Source: Loripinus fragilis
Lineage: Eukaryota > Mollusca > Bivalvia > Lucinida > Lucinidae
NCBI GenBank assembly: GCA_964019695.1
Contig: OZ026524.1
Coordinates: 61,697,066 to 61,761,065 of the forward strand
DNA length: 64,000 bases
Direction: 5' to 3'
The notes below the pieces were generated by a model that saw only the letters and a list, made by a program, of their open reading frames with translations, had not been told where the DNA came from and did no database searches. The position numbers and the translations under genes are program-made. This document shows, in pieces, positions 25,101-40,100 of the stretch. How positions within the stretch are numbered: the first letter of the stretch is position 1; each line of letters starts with the position of its first letter.

Positions 25101-28100
25101 TGTTGTGCGCATAACTGTATAAAATAGATTTTCGCAGGACGAGGCTCATCCGAACTCATTGCATTTTTGATTTGAATGGCCTTATCATGCCATACGTATG
25201 GGCAATTACAGCATGTGCGTTCTCGACTGACTTTCTTAAGCTGCTTGATGGGCCATCATAACTGTGCAGGGTAAACGACTTAACTTTTTCTAGCTCAATA
25301 TTTGCTACCATTCAACAGTCCAACACCACCCTTCCAACAATTTAGCTCCTTCTAGCCATCTAGTTCCTTCCAACAGCATAGTACCTTCCTAGTCTGAAGT
25401 TTCAATGCTTGTTAGAATGTTTATTTTTCTTGGTTTATCATTTCTCGCAAAACCATCGTGCGACAGTCGCATGACCTTGGCGCGACAGTCACACGACAGA
25501 CGCGCGACGTTTGTGAGAACGTCGTGAGGCGGTCGATGGTAAAAAATGTTCGCAATTTCATCGAACAAACATCGTGCGAGTGTCTCACGAATGTCGTAAG
25601 AATGTCGCGCGAATGTAGTGAAACATTCGCCAATGATTCGTGCGACAATCGTGCGACATTCGTGCGACTGTCGCAAATATGTCTTAATCACCCATTCGGT
25701 GTTACCGCAATGTGATTATGGTTGCAATGTCGTATTTCTGTCGCCAAAAACGTGTCTCAAATTAGTCTCGAAATAGTCGCAAATGGCTCGCATCCCAGTG
25801 AGATACTAGCTTTACTTACATGTATACTGTTTGGAGTAATTTCAGTTATTAAAAATGGTTCTGCATTTACTGAGGATAATTTGGTTAAGTATATTTAATA
25901 AGGCCTACTGAAATGTTTACATGTACCATTTCTATTACAGTATAAAGGTATTATTATTGTGTCTTGTTTAGACTTCAACAGCCTGCTTAGTCTCAGCAGC
26001 CCTACTAAGGTTTGAATTTGGCATACAGAGCCCTATGAACAAATTATCAGTGCAGCGGACAACAAAGATCCTAATAAGAATGCGCACCCATGCAGTTTGA
26101 TCTGTGACTTTGTTGTGCGCATAACTGTATAAAATAGATTTTCGTTGGACGAGGCTCATCCGAACTCATCCCAATTTTGATTTGAATGGGCTCATCATGC
26201 CATACGTATGGACAATTAGAGCATAAGCCTTCTCGACTGACTTTCTTAAGCTGCTTGATGGGCCATCATAACTGTGCAGTTTAAACGACTTAACTTTTTT
26301 CTAGCTCAATATTTGCTACCGTTCAACAGTCCAACACCACCCTTCCAACAATCTAGCTCCTTCCAGCCATTTAGTTCCTTCCAACAGCATAGTACCTTCC
26401 TAGTCTGAAGTTTCCATACTTGTTAGAATGTTTATTTTTCTTGGTTTATCATTTCTCGCTCGACCTTTGCGCGACAGTCACACGACAGACGCGCGACGTA
26501 CGTGAGAACGTAGTGAGGCGGTCGATGGTTAAAAATGTTCGCAATTTCATCGGGCAAACATCGTGCGAATGTCTCGCGAATGTCGTACGAATGTCGCGCG
26601 AATGTGGTGAAACATTCGCCAATGAATCGTGCGACAATCGTGCGACATTCGTGCCACTGTCGCAAATATGTCTTAATCACCCATTCGGTGTTACCGCAAT
26701 GTGATTATGGTTGCAATGTCGTATTTCTGTCGCCAAAACGTGTCTCAAATTAGTCTCGAAATAGTCGCAAATAGCTCGCATCCCATTGAGATACTAGCTT
26801 AGCTTTTATGCAGGTGTAATTCATAATTCTGATATTGACCTTGGAAAATGTTAGATAAGAGTTGTTTGTGCATGCTAATTGCTTAATTATAATGCAAAGT
26901 TAAATGAATTTTAGGAAATTTGCTAGGGCAAAACATTCTGATTGTAATAGCTTCTGACCAGGTTTGACTCTAAGTTGTGGCCTGGTGGCTAAACGTTGCG
27001 CGCAAATCACCCATTCACGTAATAAGTAATGATCAAGTGAACTAAAATGAATTTGGCCAACGTCGTCTGGACCTAAATCCCAGGACTGACGTACCGATAC
27101 GCGACATCGAGCGACCAAAATTACGGATATTTTATTTTTGTATACATGTAACAGACGCTGTGCAGCCGGTTGATTGTAGGTCATTTAATTTTGCACCACT
27201 AGTGCATACATGTCATACCTCACTCTGTGAGATAAAATCTCACAGAATTTGAAAGCTGATTCCCATAAAATTTTCAAATCTCACAGAATTTTCAAGACCA
27301 TCTAAAACAAATTTATAAAGAAATATATACTTATAATTCATACTTTATTATTTTTTTTTCTGTTTATCACAAGTTTCTAACATTAAAATGAAAGCTTTTG
27401 GTGATTTTGGGGAGTTTCAAACTGATTTTTGTGAAAATCTCACAGACTTTTATCAAATCTCCCTTAAACTTTTGGTAAGACATTAAACTCTATGTGCTTT
27501 GTCACTGCTTCAGGTCGTAGCAGTGGACAGTAGATGCCGAAACAAATTTGATGATAGTCTTAATTTACACCAGGATCGCATTATATATATAGAGAATACT
27601 AGGTGAGTGTCTTTTGATATCAAGTTTACCAGGCAAGGCTTTGAGAACGCTTGTTGACATCGCGAGGCTTGCCGAGCGATTCAACATGCGTTCTCAAAGC
27701 CGAGCCTGGAAAACTTGATATCAAAAGACGCGAACCTGGTATTCTATTTATCAGTTTACCCATTATTGAATACTCTTCAAACTAGCGATTATGACGTATT
27801 TTTTTATTTTTGTGTTGATTCAGAGTCATTAGCGATGTCATTCAAAAAGTGCAACGTCATTATGACCTGATAAAGGTAACAAGCCGTGAGATAGGAAACG
27901 TTTATTAGGTTATGTTGAAACAATTCAGTTAATATAAGGGGTGACTGATAAATTATATTATATATATAATGTATTCTTAAACGACAGAAATGCATTCGCG
28001 GATCCAGAAAATTTTGTCAGGTGGTGGTGGAGAGGGGGTCAAAGGTCTAGACGTGGTCTTTGTTTTTTTGTTGTTTTTGCTTTAGTCATCATATTTTACA

Positions 28101-31100
28101 GAGGGGAAATGGGGTCCTGTGGGCCACCATCGGACCGCTAGCGAAACGCCATAAATGGCGTTTCTGTGGCGGACCGATGATGGCGTGATTTTCCTGCGGG
28201 TGACCCTTTGTTACAAGGGAAGCCCATCTGCGTCCGCGCATGGCATTTTTCTTATTTAATGATAACAGGATCTTTCTGACGCTTTGATTTCCCAATCAGG
28301 TTAAAAAATGGCTGTATTGAAGTATTCTTTGACTTTTCGCTTACTGTAAAGGCGGCGCCTCATGAATGCGTAATTAGGACTCGTCAACTTTAGACATAGG
28401 TAAAAGCTGAAAATGAGGCGTGGTTTTATTCTAAACTAACTTATCATCTAGCGCCATTATCTAAGTATAGACGCAAAACACATTAGTTAATCCTTAAAAC
28501 GCCAGCAAAATAACTGCATCTGAAAATGTCTATTTAACATAAGCAAAAAGGCAAGTAAACATTGTGGACCCAGATCAGACTGCTCCTACAGGAGCAGTCT
28601 GATCTGGGTCCAAACTGTTTGTTTATGAGGCTTCAAATATTTTAGTGGACAACAAAAAACACACATTTTGTGATTATGGGCTTTAAGGGTTAATGAATGT
28701 GAGTTCCGGCAGTGTGTATACGGTTAGGATTTTCATGAAATGCACGCACGTTTGCGCAGCCCAAATAATTTATTAATTCTTCACCAAAATATAAATAGAA
28801 CCTGATTTCCCTTGTTTAGCAGATGAAAAAGCCGAACCACGCCCAGATATTAATATTGAAGTTGCCGCCTTTACAGTAAGCGAAAAGTAAAGTAATACCA
28901 ACCAAACGCACGTGCCTAGGTAAATAAGACTGTTCGGAGCTTAGAAAACATTTATGGTACCACTCTAATACAGGGGGTGAACTAACTAGAAAAGTCTACT
29001 TGACTTGCATGTATACATATGAGTAACATGGATTAGAATGTTGCTTTGTCTTCCAGACCCCGAGGTTATAAAGCTTTTTTCATGCTAAACTCAACTGACC
29101 ACGAAATTTCAACTGCTCTAAAAAACTAAAATACCGACAAATAAAGAAGTGTCTTGATTAAGTATCAAAGATGTTGTATTTATCATGCTAATAAATGTTA
29201 AAATGCAAAAAATGTTGGCATTTTAACATTTATGAGCAGGATTAATTTCGTGCTCAGCTGAGTTGAGTATGAAAAAGTTTTATAACTAGGAACCTGGTAT
29301 CAAGCTCGGGGTTATAAAACGTTTTCTACGCTCAACTCCACTGAGCATTAAAATCATTATACTCATAAATGTTAACATGTCAACAATTATTTGCATTTTA
29401 ACATTTATAAGCATGATAAATACAACATCTGAAAGTTTCAAAGCGAAAAAAAGTCCTTATAGTTTGAGCATTTTAATTTTTATGAGCAGTTGAAATTTCA
29501 TGCTCGGTTAAGTTGAACATGACATGTTTTATAACCTTGGGCCCAGGAATCGGCTTGTTGATGGGTAGCTTTTATAGGTCTATTGTTTCAATTGTTTACA
29601 GAGCTGTCCTATTCTACGAATGTAGGATGTCACCACTGCGTATTGGATAGAGGCATATGTAGCAACTTTGAATTGATCGCTGACGTCAAAAGCGCGTCAT
29701 CGTGTTTCATTGAGAACTGTAATACGGATCACAATTGCTATGCAACAGAGTACAACTGGTCTGATCAACAATGCACAAAGTTTAATTGGCATAATCTTGA
29801 AGGACAAAGTTGCCAAGGCGTCCTATATTCGAATGACCCCGTGACTGCCTACGTCAAACAGATACGAACAGGTAAAGTACTGGAAAACCTCGAAAATTCG
29901 AACTCTCATTTTTCGAAATACTCGCTACTTCGAAATTAATTTCGGACACAATGGGTTCAGAGTATAGGCTCTGTTTATGAACTATTGTAAACTCTTCTAT
30001 AAAACACATGTTTACAACACGGAAATCACGTTTTTAATTATTTTTGCTGGGGGTAAATTTAGATAAAGATGCAGTATGTTTCTTTAGAAAGTTATTTTTA
30101 GTGGTTGGTGATGTTTTTTTGAATGCACAATTGACCCATAAAAGCAAATACCATAATGAAATTAACCTAGTTACTTTGAACGTTCATGGTTGCTAGGCAA
30201 CAACAGAAAATTAAATTTTGCCTCCCTTTAAGCGTTCACTGTAAAAAAAAGTATATTTTGAACACTTAAAAAAAGCCATTATGATCAATTTGCGTATTAA
30301 TAGATTTATCGAAGCATATATTTGCGTATTAAAGAGACTAAGTCTGCAACTATGAATATTTTTCGAAAAAAAAAATATTTTCTTTTTAAATCATTTGTAA
30401 AAGCAGAATTAAGTTAAGTTTTCACAATAAATCTGTTCACTATAGCTGAAAACTGCATGGTAAAGTGAATTATTTTATAAAAACAGGTGTTTTTTTCTCT
30501 TGTTGGTAATTATTTACGTCCCTCCAATAATTATAGACAGTCAAGTTTTAACATAAATACTATTGTTTTGTTACTGATAATTTGTAAAGATTTACGAATT
30601 TGGTAAAATGTATAGACCTGGATATTAGTTTTTTCACTGTGTTTCTGAAAAATAGAAACATTATTTCAAAAATTAAAAGATCAAAAGTTACAGACTATGT
30701 AGATATATGCTTCGATAAATCTGTTTTAAAGTCATCTTAACGCATAGAAAATAACGACTTTGAATAAATGCTATATACCGAATATAATACACTTTTAGTA
30801 CAACCCATTTTTAAGTAAAATAATTCTTGCAAAATCAACTATATGTCTTAATCAAAACCCTGCTAACACCACAGTTGCAAGCGAAACCATAATATATGAC
30901 CTTAAGAATCAACATGCATAATTTCTTTATTTATCCATATAAAAAGTTTTAAAGAGAACTGTGTAATTTCTTAGAAGTTTGAACATGCATACCGCATATA
31001 GCCCCTGTCCATGGTCCAATATTTTGTGTTCTTTAGTTGCCCAGCAACCATTGCGATTGCAACATGGAAAAATGAGAACAGGTGATTCAATTCTTTATAT

Positions 31101-34100
31101 TCTAAATAGCATGTGAAGATTATTGAAACACGTCCTAGAGAAATAGTTTTAGTTTTATGGGGTAATTGTCAAAAGTTATTGGATGACCCTCGTATCAGTT
31201 TTTTTCTCTCTAAAATCTAACGTACATGTATGTTAATACAGACAGGTATTAAAATACGAGGGGCATTTGGAAAGTTCTTAGCATGGTCTTTTAGTAACCG
31301 ATTTACAAACCCTATCATGTTTGGTATCATATTAAAGAGCTATCTTTCCTCTATGTTATTGCACCAATTTCATGAGGATATTTTAATACAGGCACGAAAA
31401 ATATTATTGTGAATACATGTACTGTTTGTATACTGGAAAACGCAAAATTTCAGAGGAAAATATAACATTTTGCCTTTTGATAAGTGTGCAGAACATTAAC
31501 AATAGTTCATCAAATTTAATAATTCTGGACCATTTGGTAGGCCACAATCTGGTACAGTTATTATACAATTGATGACCCAGTTGTATGTTTCTAATAACTA
31601 AATACCAGAACAGCAATAACAAAACCGTCTAGAAAGCAAAGCAATGTGCTATTTTTTCGACTAAAAATCGCAAGTCACAATACACATATTTTGAAAATAT
31701 ATAACCGACAGTCAAGCACACTTTATACTCTTTGTATTGAAACCAAAATATTTTTGTAAACCAGAACAAAGGAGAGATAACTCTTATAATCTTCCCATTG
31801 GGCAGAGTAAGTTTAGCTATGAGTTGACGTTTTAGCTCATTTCAATTGGAAACGGTGGTAAACAAAAAAGTAAAAATAGCTTGAGACTAGAAATCAATCA
31901 GTTTTGTGATGGCTAACGCGATACCATGAGAAGTTCTTATGCTATCGGCAAAATGTGAGGGGTTATGTTACCCCACCCACTTCTTTAAAAGTAGGGGTAG
32001 TGTTATTATTTCGAAATTAATTTCGGACACAATGGGTTCAGAGTATAGGCTCTGTTTATGAACTATTGTAAACTCTTCTATAAAACACATGTTTACAACG
32101 CGGAAATCACGTTTTTAATTATTTTTGCTGGGGGTAAATTTAGATAAAGATGCAGTATGTTTCTTTAGAAAGTTATTTTTAGTGGTTGGTGATGTTTTTT
32201 GAATGCACAATTGACCCATAAAAGCAAATACCATAATGAAATTAACCTAGTTACTTTGAACGTTCATGGTTGCTAGGCAACAACAGAAAATTAAATTTTG
32301 CCTCCCTTTAAGCGTTCACTGTAAAAAAAAGTATATTTTGAACACTTAAAAAAAGCCATTATGATCAATTTGCGTATTAATAGATTTATCGAAGCATATA
32401 TTTGCGTATTAAAGAGACTAAGTCTGCAACTATGAATATTTTTCGAAAAAAAAAAATATTTTCTTTTTAAATCATTTGTAAAAGCAGAATTAAGTTAAGT
32501 TTTCACAATAAATCTGTTCACTATAGCTGAAAACTGCATGGTAAAGTGAATTATTTTATAAAAACAGGTGTTTTTTTCTCTTGTTGGTAATTATTTACGT
32601 CCCTCCAATAATTATAGACAGTCAAGTTTTAACATAAATACTATTGTTTTGTTACTGATAATTTGTAAAGATTTACGAATTTGGTAAAATGTATAGACCT
32701 GGATATTAGTTTTTTCACTGTGTTTCTGAAAAATAGAAACATTATTTCAAAAATTAAAAGATCAAAAGTTACAGACTATGTAGATATATGCTTCGATAAA
32801 TCTGTTTTAAAGTCATCTTAACGCATAGAAAATAACGACTTTGAATAAATGCTATATACCGAATATAATACACTTTTAGTACAACCCATTTTTAAGTAAA
32901 ATAATTCTTGCAAAATCAACTATATGTCTTAATCAAAACCCTGCTAACACCACAGTTGCAAGCGAAACCATAATATATGACCTTAAGAATCAACATGCAT
33001 AATTTCTTTATTTATCCATATAAAAAGTTTTAAAGAGAACTGTGTAATTTCTTAGAAGTTTGAACATGCATACCGCATATAGCCCCTGTCCATGGTCCAA
33101 TATTTTGTGTTCTTTAGTTGCCCAGCAACCATTGCGATTGCAACATGGAAAAATGAGAACAGGTGATTCAATTCTTTATATTCTAAATAGCATGTGAAGA
33201 TTATTGAAACACGTCCTAGAGAAATAGTTTTAGTTTTATGGGGTAATTGTCAAAAGTTATTGGATGACCCTCGTATCAGGTTTTTTCTCTCTAAAATCTA
33301 ACGTACATGTATGTTAATACAGACAGGTATTAAAATACGAGGGGCATTTGGAAAGTTCTTAGCATGGTCTTTTAGTAACCGATTTACAAACCCTATCATG
33401 TTTGGTATCATATTAAAGAGCTATCTTTCCTCTATGTTATGGCACCAATTTCATGAGGATATTTTAATACAGGCACGAAAAATATTATTGTGAATACATG
33501 TACTGTTTGTATACTGGAAAACGCAAAATTTCAGAGGAAAATATAACATTTTGCCTTTTGATAAGTGTGCAGAACATTAACAATAGTTCATCAAATTTAA
33601 TAATTCTGGACCATTTGGTAGGCCACAATCTGGTACAGTTATTATACAATTGATGACCCAGTTGTATGTTTCTAATAACTAAATACCAGAACAGCAATAA
33701 CAAAACCGTCTAGAAAGCAAAGCAATGTGCTATTTTTTCGACTAAAAATCGCAAGTCACAATGCACATATTTTGAAAATATATAACCGACAGTCAAGCAC
33801 ACTTTATACTCTTTGTATTGAAACCAAAATATTTTTGTAAACCAGAACAAAGGAGAGATAACTCTTATAATCTTCCCATTGGGCAGAGTAAGTTTAGCTA
33901 TGAGTTGACGTTTTAGCTCATTTCAATTGGAAACGGTGGTAAACAAAAAAGTAAAAATAGCTTGAGACTAGAAATCAATCAGTTTTGTGATGGCTAACGC
34001 GATACCATGAGAAGTTCTTATGCTATCGGCAAAATGTGAGGGGTTATGTTACCCCACCCACTTCTTTAAAAGTAGGGGTAGTGTTATTAGGAATAATGTT

Positions 34101-37100
34101 TTTGAATACAGAACTAAACAAGCCACACATTTTGCGCGACGAAATGATTTTTATGCATTGTTCGCTCCAAATAAAGCAAAACATATACTAAATAGGCATT
34201 TTTCTGATCCTGTAGTGACACAATGTATAGTAAAAGTATAAAGAAAAATCGAGTAAAGTCCCATTTTGAAAGTAAACCAATTCTCAATAAGTTAACATAT
34301 TCCTTATATAAAGAAGTAAGTCGTGCAAGCAGTGATAGCATAATACATTTTAATAAAAATTAAGTTGGCACCAAATCGTTACTTTGTCATACCATGAACT
34401 TAAATAAGATCGCCAATTTTCCTTCGTTTTTTTTTTTTTGCAAATATTTGGCATAAAATTTCAGCCAGTGTATAAACCCTACTCATTTTAGCATGCACTG
34501 CATGTGCACGCCGAGTCCTTTTTCGACAAAAGAATGAATCATCAAGTAGCCATTGAATTCTAGTTTCCAAAAATGTATTATTTGATAGCAATTTATCAAC
34601 GCATAATGAAGTTATGATGCCATGCTAAGAACTTTCCAAATGCCCCTCGTAGATCATGAATAGGTCATATTCTCTGAATCTAGTTTGTCCCGAATTTATT
34701 TCGAATAAGCGAGTTTTCGAGGTTTTATTGTAGCCTGGCACAACATATTCTCACGGGGCTAACAATTCAGCATTCACTGTTTATATGCTTACTGAAGATA
34801 CAATCAAATCAGTCATAGACATGGTTAGCTTATTATTCCTTCAATACATATCATCTACTGACAGTTATCGCCTAGAATTCCCAACACAGCAGCCATATTG
34901 AATGGGGACTTCATATTCTCACGGTAACTAAATTTATTTTTTTTTTTTTTTTGGCTTGCAGGAAATTCCTGACCTGGTCATATATTTTTTTCTTGAAATT
35001 CATGAAAATCAATATGTAAATCGCTTTGAGCTGGATTAACGGGAAAAATCGAGAAATATGACATTTATAAGACATGGGTAGGAGGAGGGGGCCGATGGCA
35101 TTTGCATTGTTAAAGTGATAAAAACTTGTTTTGATTCACAACTTAACATTTTTGAAGTTTCTATTCTGTGGGTGGTTTGTAGACTTCAGTTCACTAACGG
35201 TGCTTGAGTTAACTGTTTATTTACAGATTGTTTCATGTTTGAGCTACAAATACACGAAGCCAAGGAATTTTTCGAAGACCATTACGTGTACGAGATCCAG
35301 TCTACCAACCGACTTGACTGCGTGTATACGTGTTTTACAAGACATGGCTGCCACGACGTTGCCTTCCTTGATACGTATGGTGATTGTCAAATTTTTGATG
35401 ATTGTGGTACATGCCCACTTGACTGGCAAATTGGGACGGACACCTATAGATTCATATGCACTGCTGGTGAGTAAAATACACCTCTGACCATGGGTAGATA
35501 TAGTGAGAAAAAAGAATAAAATGAATTACGCACGCTTATCTGGAAATCTGAACACTGTCTGACACAGTAAAATCTCAATTATTTCGGCTCACCCACGGGC
35601 GGCAGAAAATACGACATGAATTCGCAAAGGGAAAGAGAAAAGATTTGAAGCTTTCCAACTAATTTAAAATTTTGTTTCCGGTTTGACAGTCTGTCCAGAC
35701 TTTTGATGCAGAAACCTTCACTCATTGAAATACGGTCGCCCATTGGCTGTGCTTACCACTGTCCAATCAGTGCAATTGTCTCAAAAGAGCATCGGAAAAA
35801 TAGAGATTACACAAAAATGAGGGGTTCTGAATAATTACACAAGTGACAAGTCTACCTTTCTCAACATCTAGGGCCCACTTCGAATCGAACAATAGTTCCT
35901 AGTATAGTAACTCAAGTTTGATTCGAACATCGATGGTCGCTACTAGAGTGACGTCACGAACCTACTAGAGATCAACGGAGGGTAAGAGCACCGTTACTCT
36001 AGTAGCTTGTCTGGTTCCCTCCTCTAGACCTATCTAGCAAGATGGTTTCCGCAGCTGTCTGTAGCCTCAATATTATTTTTTTACAAAATAATCCTAGCTG
36101 TGCATCATTTTGCGGTTCCACTTATTCGTAATTAATTATTAGAATATGTTGTGTAGTTTATACACATCCTTTTTGTCTACGATGAAGAAACGAAGTGGAG
36201 CATACAGGGCTTTTCTTTTTGTTTACTTTCCAACCAACTGTAGCCGTTTGGGTGTAATCATGCACCTATTACGTAATAACTAAAGTAGGAACTTAAGTTC
36301 GATTCGAAGTGGGCCAAGGTTACGGATTCGTAGCCCATAAAATATAAATAGGAGGTTTTATTGTGACGTATTTCCTGTGCTATAAATAGATTTGGGAAAT
36401 ACTGGCCGTCCGTGTAAATTTCTAAATAGGAGAAGCCGTAGAATTTTTAATTATGCAGGGCCATCGGGACTCCCGTGCAAATTTGATGCTGATTCATGGT
36501 GACCTATACCAAATCAAACTTTAGGTGAAAACAAATGAAAATCACCAGGTCTCCCATCTGAGTTTTACGTCTGGGAGTAAAAATTTGACGCCATCAAAAT
36601 AGCGTAATATTGTGTCAGTGCCGTTTAAACGTTATGTCCATTGTAGTGACGGTGGCAATCGGCACTTACTGGCATTTTGTTTGCCAATTTCAATCGAAAT
36701 ATACCGATGGTGGCCCGCTTAAAGTGCTCTTTTGACCCTCCCTCCCCTTACCAACTAAAAAACGTCAAAGTTGGCCCCCTCTGACATAACATTCTGGATC
36801 CGCGCGTACATATCTTTTAAGTTAGCTGACGTACGACAGTCAAATTTGACACATTTATCCAATGGACTATCCTGTCTCAGAATATGCGAAAACATGATCA
36901 TGCAAAGTATATGTTGCTATTGCTAAGCAAACAAAGAGCGCGATCTAATGCCATGCGCCTACGCTGAAAAAAAACGTTGCTGTGGAAACACAATACAAAA
37001 GTGAGCGACATCAATTTGTATATTTGTTGCAAATAAAATGCTTAAATCAATTGTTACTTAATGCAACAACTTTAATTTAGGCATTTGAATTCTATTGAGA

Positions 37101-40100
37101 ATAAGGCAATTTTCCCAAACCAAAATCACCAACAAAAATCACACACCAATAATGGTTCATTCCAAAATCGAAACTATCACATAAGTATCATATTGCACGG
37201 ATCCAGAAATTTTGTCGTGGGGGAGGGGCCGGGGTCCAGTTCCGACGGCCAGAAAACAGCTGGATACAATGTAACTGTTTTAGGCCTCAACTTATATCTA
37301 TACTTTTCCAAGGATTCAGAGGGGGTGCAACTTTTCCAGGGGGGATCCAAATGCTTATTTCTATAGAAACACTTATAACTTAAGATTTTCCAGAGGGTCG
37401 GGGTCAGGACCCCTAGCCCCACTCTAGATCCGCGCATGCTCATCTAGTGAAATAATCATGTTTATGCTAATGTACTAAATGAGATCTTTTTGAATTCGTG
37501 GAACCAAGTTGGGATATCCAGAACCAGTAATACACCAAAAAACAATGGCTACCTTGAGTGAAAGGCTTTTAGACTTTTCCGTCTAGAAGGAGGTGATTCT
37601 TACCTATAGCTGGCCTATTTGAGCATGCTAGAGAAACGCATCCGTATCCCGAGCCTGCCAGGCTAGAGGTACAGATCCGTAGCCTGCCATCAAGTTGAGA
37701 TAGCCACGATCAGTCATTCACCTATACATGATGATTATATAAGATACAATGGCTTCCTGGAGTGAAGCGCTTCTAGATGGAGACATTTCTGAATCGTATT
37801 TCTTAATTATTATCAGGATTACCAAACTGTACCTCTAGCCCGGTCATTTGAATCATGTTATAGAAAGGGATCCTAATCCCTAGCCTGCCATACCAGGCTA
37901 GATTAGAAGTATAACTCTGCACCCATAGACACTCCAGGGGGTACTCTCGTTTTTTCTTCATACGTAGGCTTGGACCAAGCATCTTCTGTTAACCCACCCC
38001 CGCCCCCCCCCCCCCAAAAAAAAAAGTACCAGGAATATCTGGCGAACCAAAAAAAGTATTTGAAATCTTGCGGTCCCTTCTGTATCTTGACCTTGACCTT
38101 GTATCATTGTGACACATTAAGAGTTGGTTATAATTTTAGTAAGTTTGTTTGTCGCTTTAATTTGTGGTTGGGGGCATAGTTTTCCTCACAAAACACTGGT
38201 TTAATTTCAGTCTTTATTTTCGGATTTACCGAGAAATACAAGTTTCTACAACCAGACCACCACCAAGTTAGCATTTCATTCCAATGAAATATCTTAAGAT
38301 AAGCTGTCAAAAATAATATAATTGGCTATCTATTATTGTCATCCAGGTGCATGCCAAACTACTGAATATAGACTAATAACTTGTTCATTTTTACATGCTC
38401 ATTACACTGAAACATAAACAGTAGTTAAGAAGTTTGTGAAAAACTTGTTTTATGGTGTAAATCACTCATTTATTGAATGGACATATATGTTGTAGGTGTG
38501 CATTGGAATTGCCTCTATGAGGCAATACCAATGTGAACCAAGAACATATGTTACTGAAATTAAAGAAACCTATTTTGAAATATACACTAAACAAGTATCA
38601 TGTCCACTGGCTTTCCTCTTTTAACCATCTCAATCTGCCTATCAGTATTAAAATACCTGTCATATGGCAAATTGTTTACATTTACATGACATCTACATGT
38701 ATATCACCAAATTTGATTTCATAATCTATACTGATACACTTAAGTTATGTCCGCTTGACGTTTATGTCTGCCAGTTTCAAATGTATGAACGCATTTCATT
38801 CAAATTTTCACATTACCAACTCTGATCATTAAGAAACCTTTCGCACCTAAGGGACATGCATTTGATAATCAGTAGAGCCGCCGACAAAGCAGCGAACACG
38901 AGTACCCTTAAAATGAAAAGTCACAACATCAATAGCTTGTTGATCCGTCATAATTCCAAATTAAACATCACTGAGCAAACTCTATAGTAAGATGTTATGC
39001 GTGCAAGTTGTATGCCTTGCTTGTACGACCACAGCCATCAATCTGTTACATACTCTTACGTCACAAAACATCGATCACGAGTGTGCGTGAAAACACTCAG
39101 AAAATTCATTTTTGGTCCAGCATTTTTCGAACAATTTTGTTTTGTCATAAGAAGCATTTCAACATCAATTAAGCCTTAATCAGCATCAAAACAATTGGTA
39201 ATAGAAATTCTCTAATGATTTTGCAGTAAGGGGTGGGATATAAAACACAGATTTAGTAAACCTTTGATGCCCGGCAACAGCCATAGCTTTTGTTTTTCTC
39301 TTTTGTGTAAGTGTTGTCATAAACAAACACAACAAATTAAAACAAAAAACGGTCTTAAAATGATGTTAGGTTAAGGAGATTTGGCAAGTCTTGAATTGTT
39401 ATTTGTTTAATTCAAAGGGAGGTAATTTCAGTTAATTTCGTAAATTAAAGGTTCGCTCGTTCAGTAAGCTGACTTTGGATTTTTAGATGTTTTTTCATCG
39501 TCAGTTGTTTCTGCTTGCAATTTAACGTAAAATGTGTCACGTTTTGTTGTATAACTTCCTGATGATAATGGAAAAAGCTATGCGCACATTAGGTTCAATG
39601 ACCCTTCAAGATAAGAAGATAAAAATCAAATAATTAAAAAATTTTGTTTGTCTGACGTTTGATAAACTTTTTGGTTTTATATTTGTTGCGTCATCTTAAC
39701 TGGATTGAAAGATACAGTACCGTGAAAATCGGACGTTTCTTTTTTGTTTGAGTATATGCTTTTGCTAAGCTGGTAGTTGCATGGTAGTATATTGGTTAGT
39801 TCTGCTTTGTAACACATATCTAAAGACACGCGTACTCGGTTATCTATCGGATTAGAGGTGTGAAATCTGATCTTAGTCTTCATCCATGCCTCTGTCCTAA
39901 GTGTGCGAGCAGGGAAGTCTCTGGCGAGACTGCGCATTTGCGCAGGCTCGCCTGATACTTTGCTGCTTGCGTATGCGATAAGTATCAGGGCCCGGATTTT
40001 CAATGCCTCCTTAAAGTTAAGTAAGACTTGAGTTAAGTATTGATATTTCAACATGCTATATAAAATGCTAAATAAATTGCCTTGATCGATGTGGTACGTG

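Larger units (their letters stand above)
29874..34735. mobile_element. Pogo/Tigger-like TIR structure filling the intron
   Basis: The left end has AAAACCTCGAAAATTCGAAC followed by TTCGAAATACTCGCTACTTC. The right end (34675-34735) inverted reads ACAATAAAACCTCGAAAACTCGC, then TTATTCGAAATAAATTCGGGACA. AAACCTCG(A/T)nAATTCGAA ends are typical of pogo/Tigger elements. No transposase remains. Without the internal duplication its length would be about 2.8 kb. Confidence 0.55.

Noticed and set aside
25389..26753. Proteins on both strands (HDVC, RHSHD-rich)
   Set aside because: They are translations of CG-rich repeat words, open in several frames at once.
31230..33493. Conserved 60-residue protein present twice
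   Set aside because: The two frames are identical only because the whole 2081-bp block is duplicated; no domain is present.
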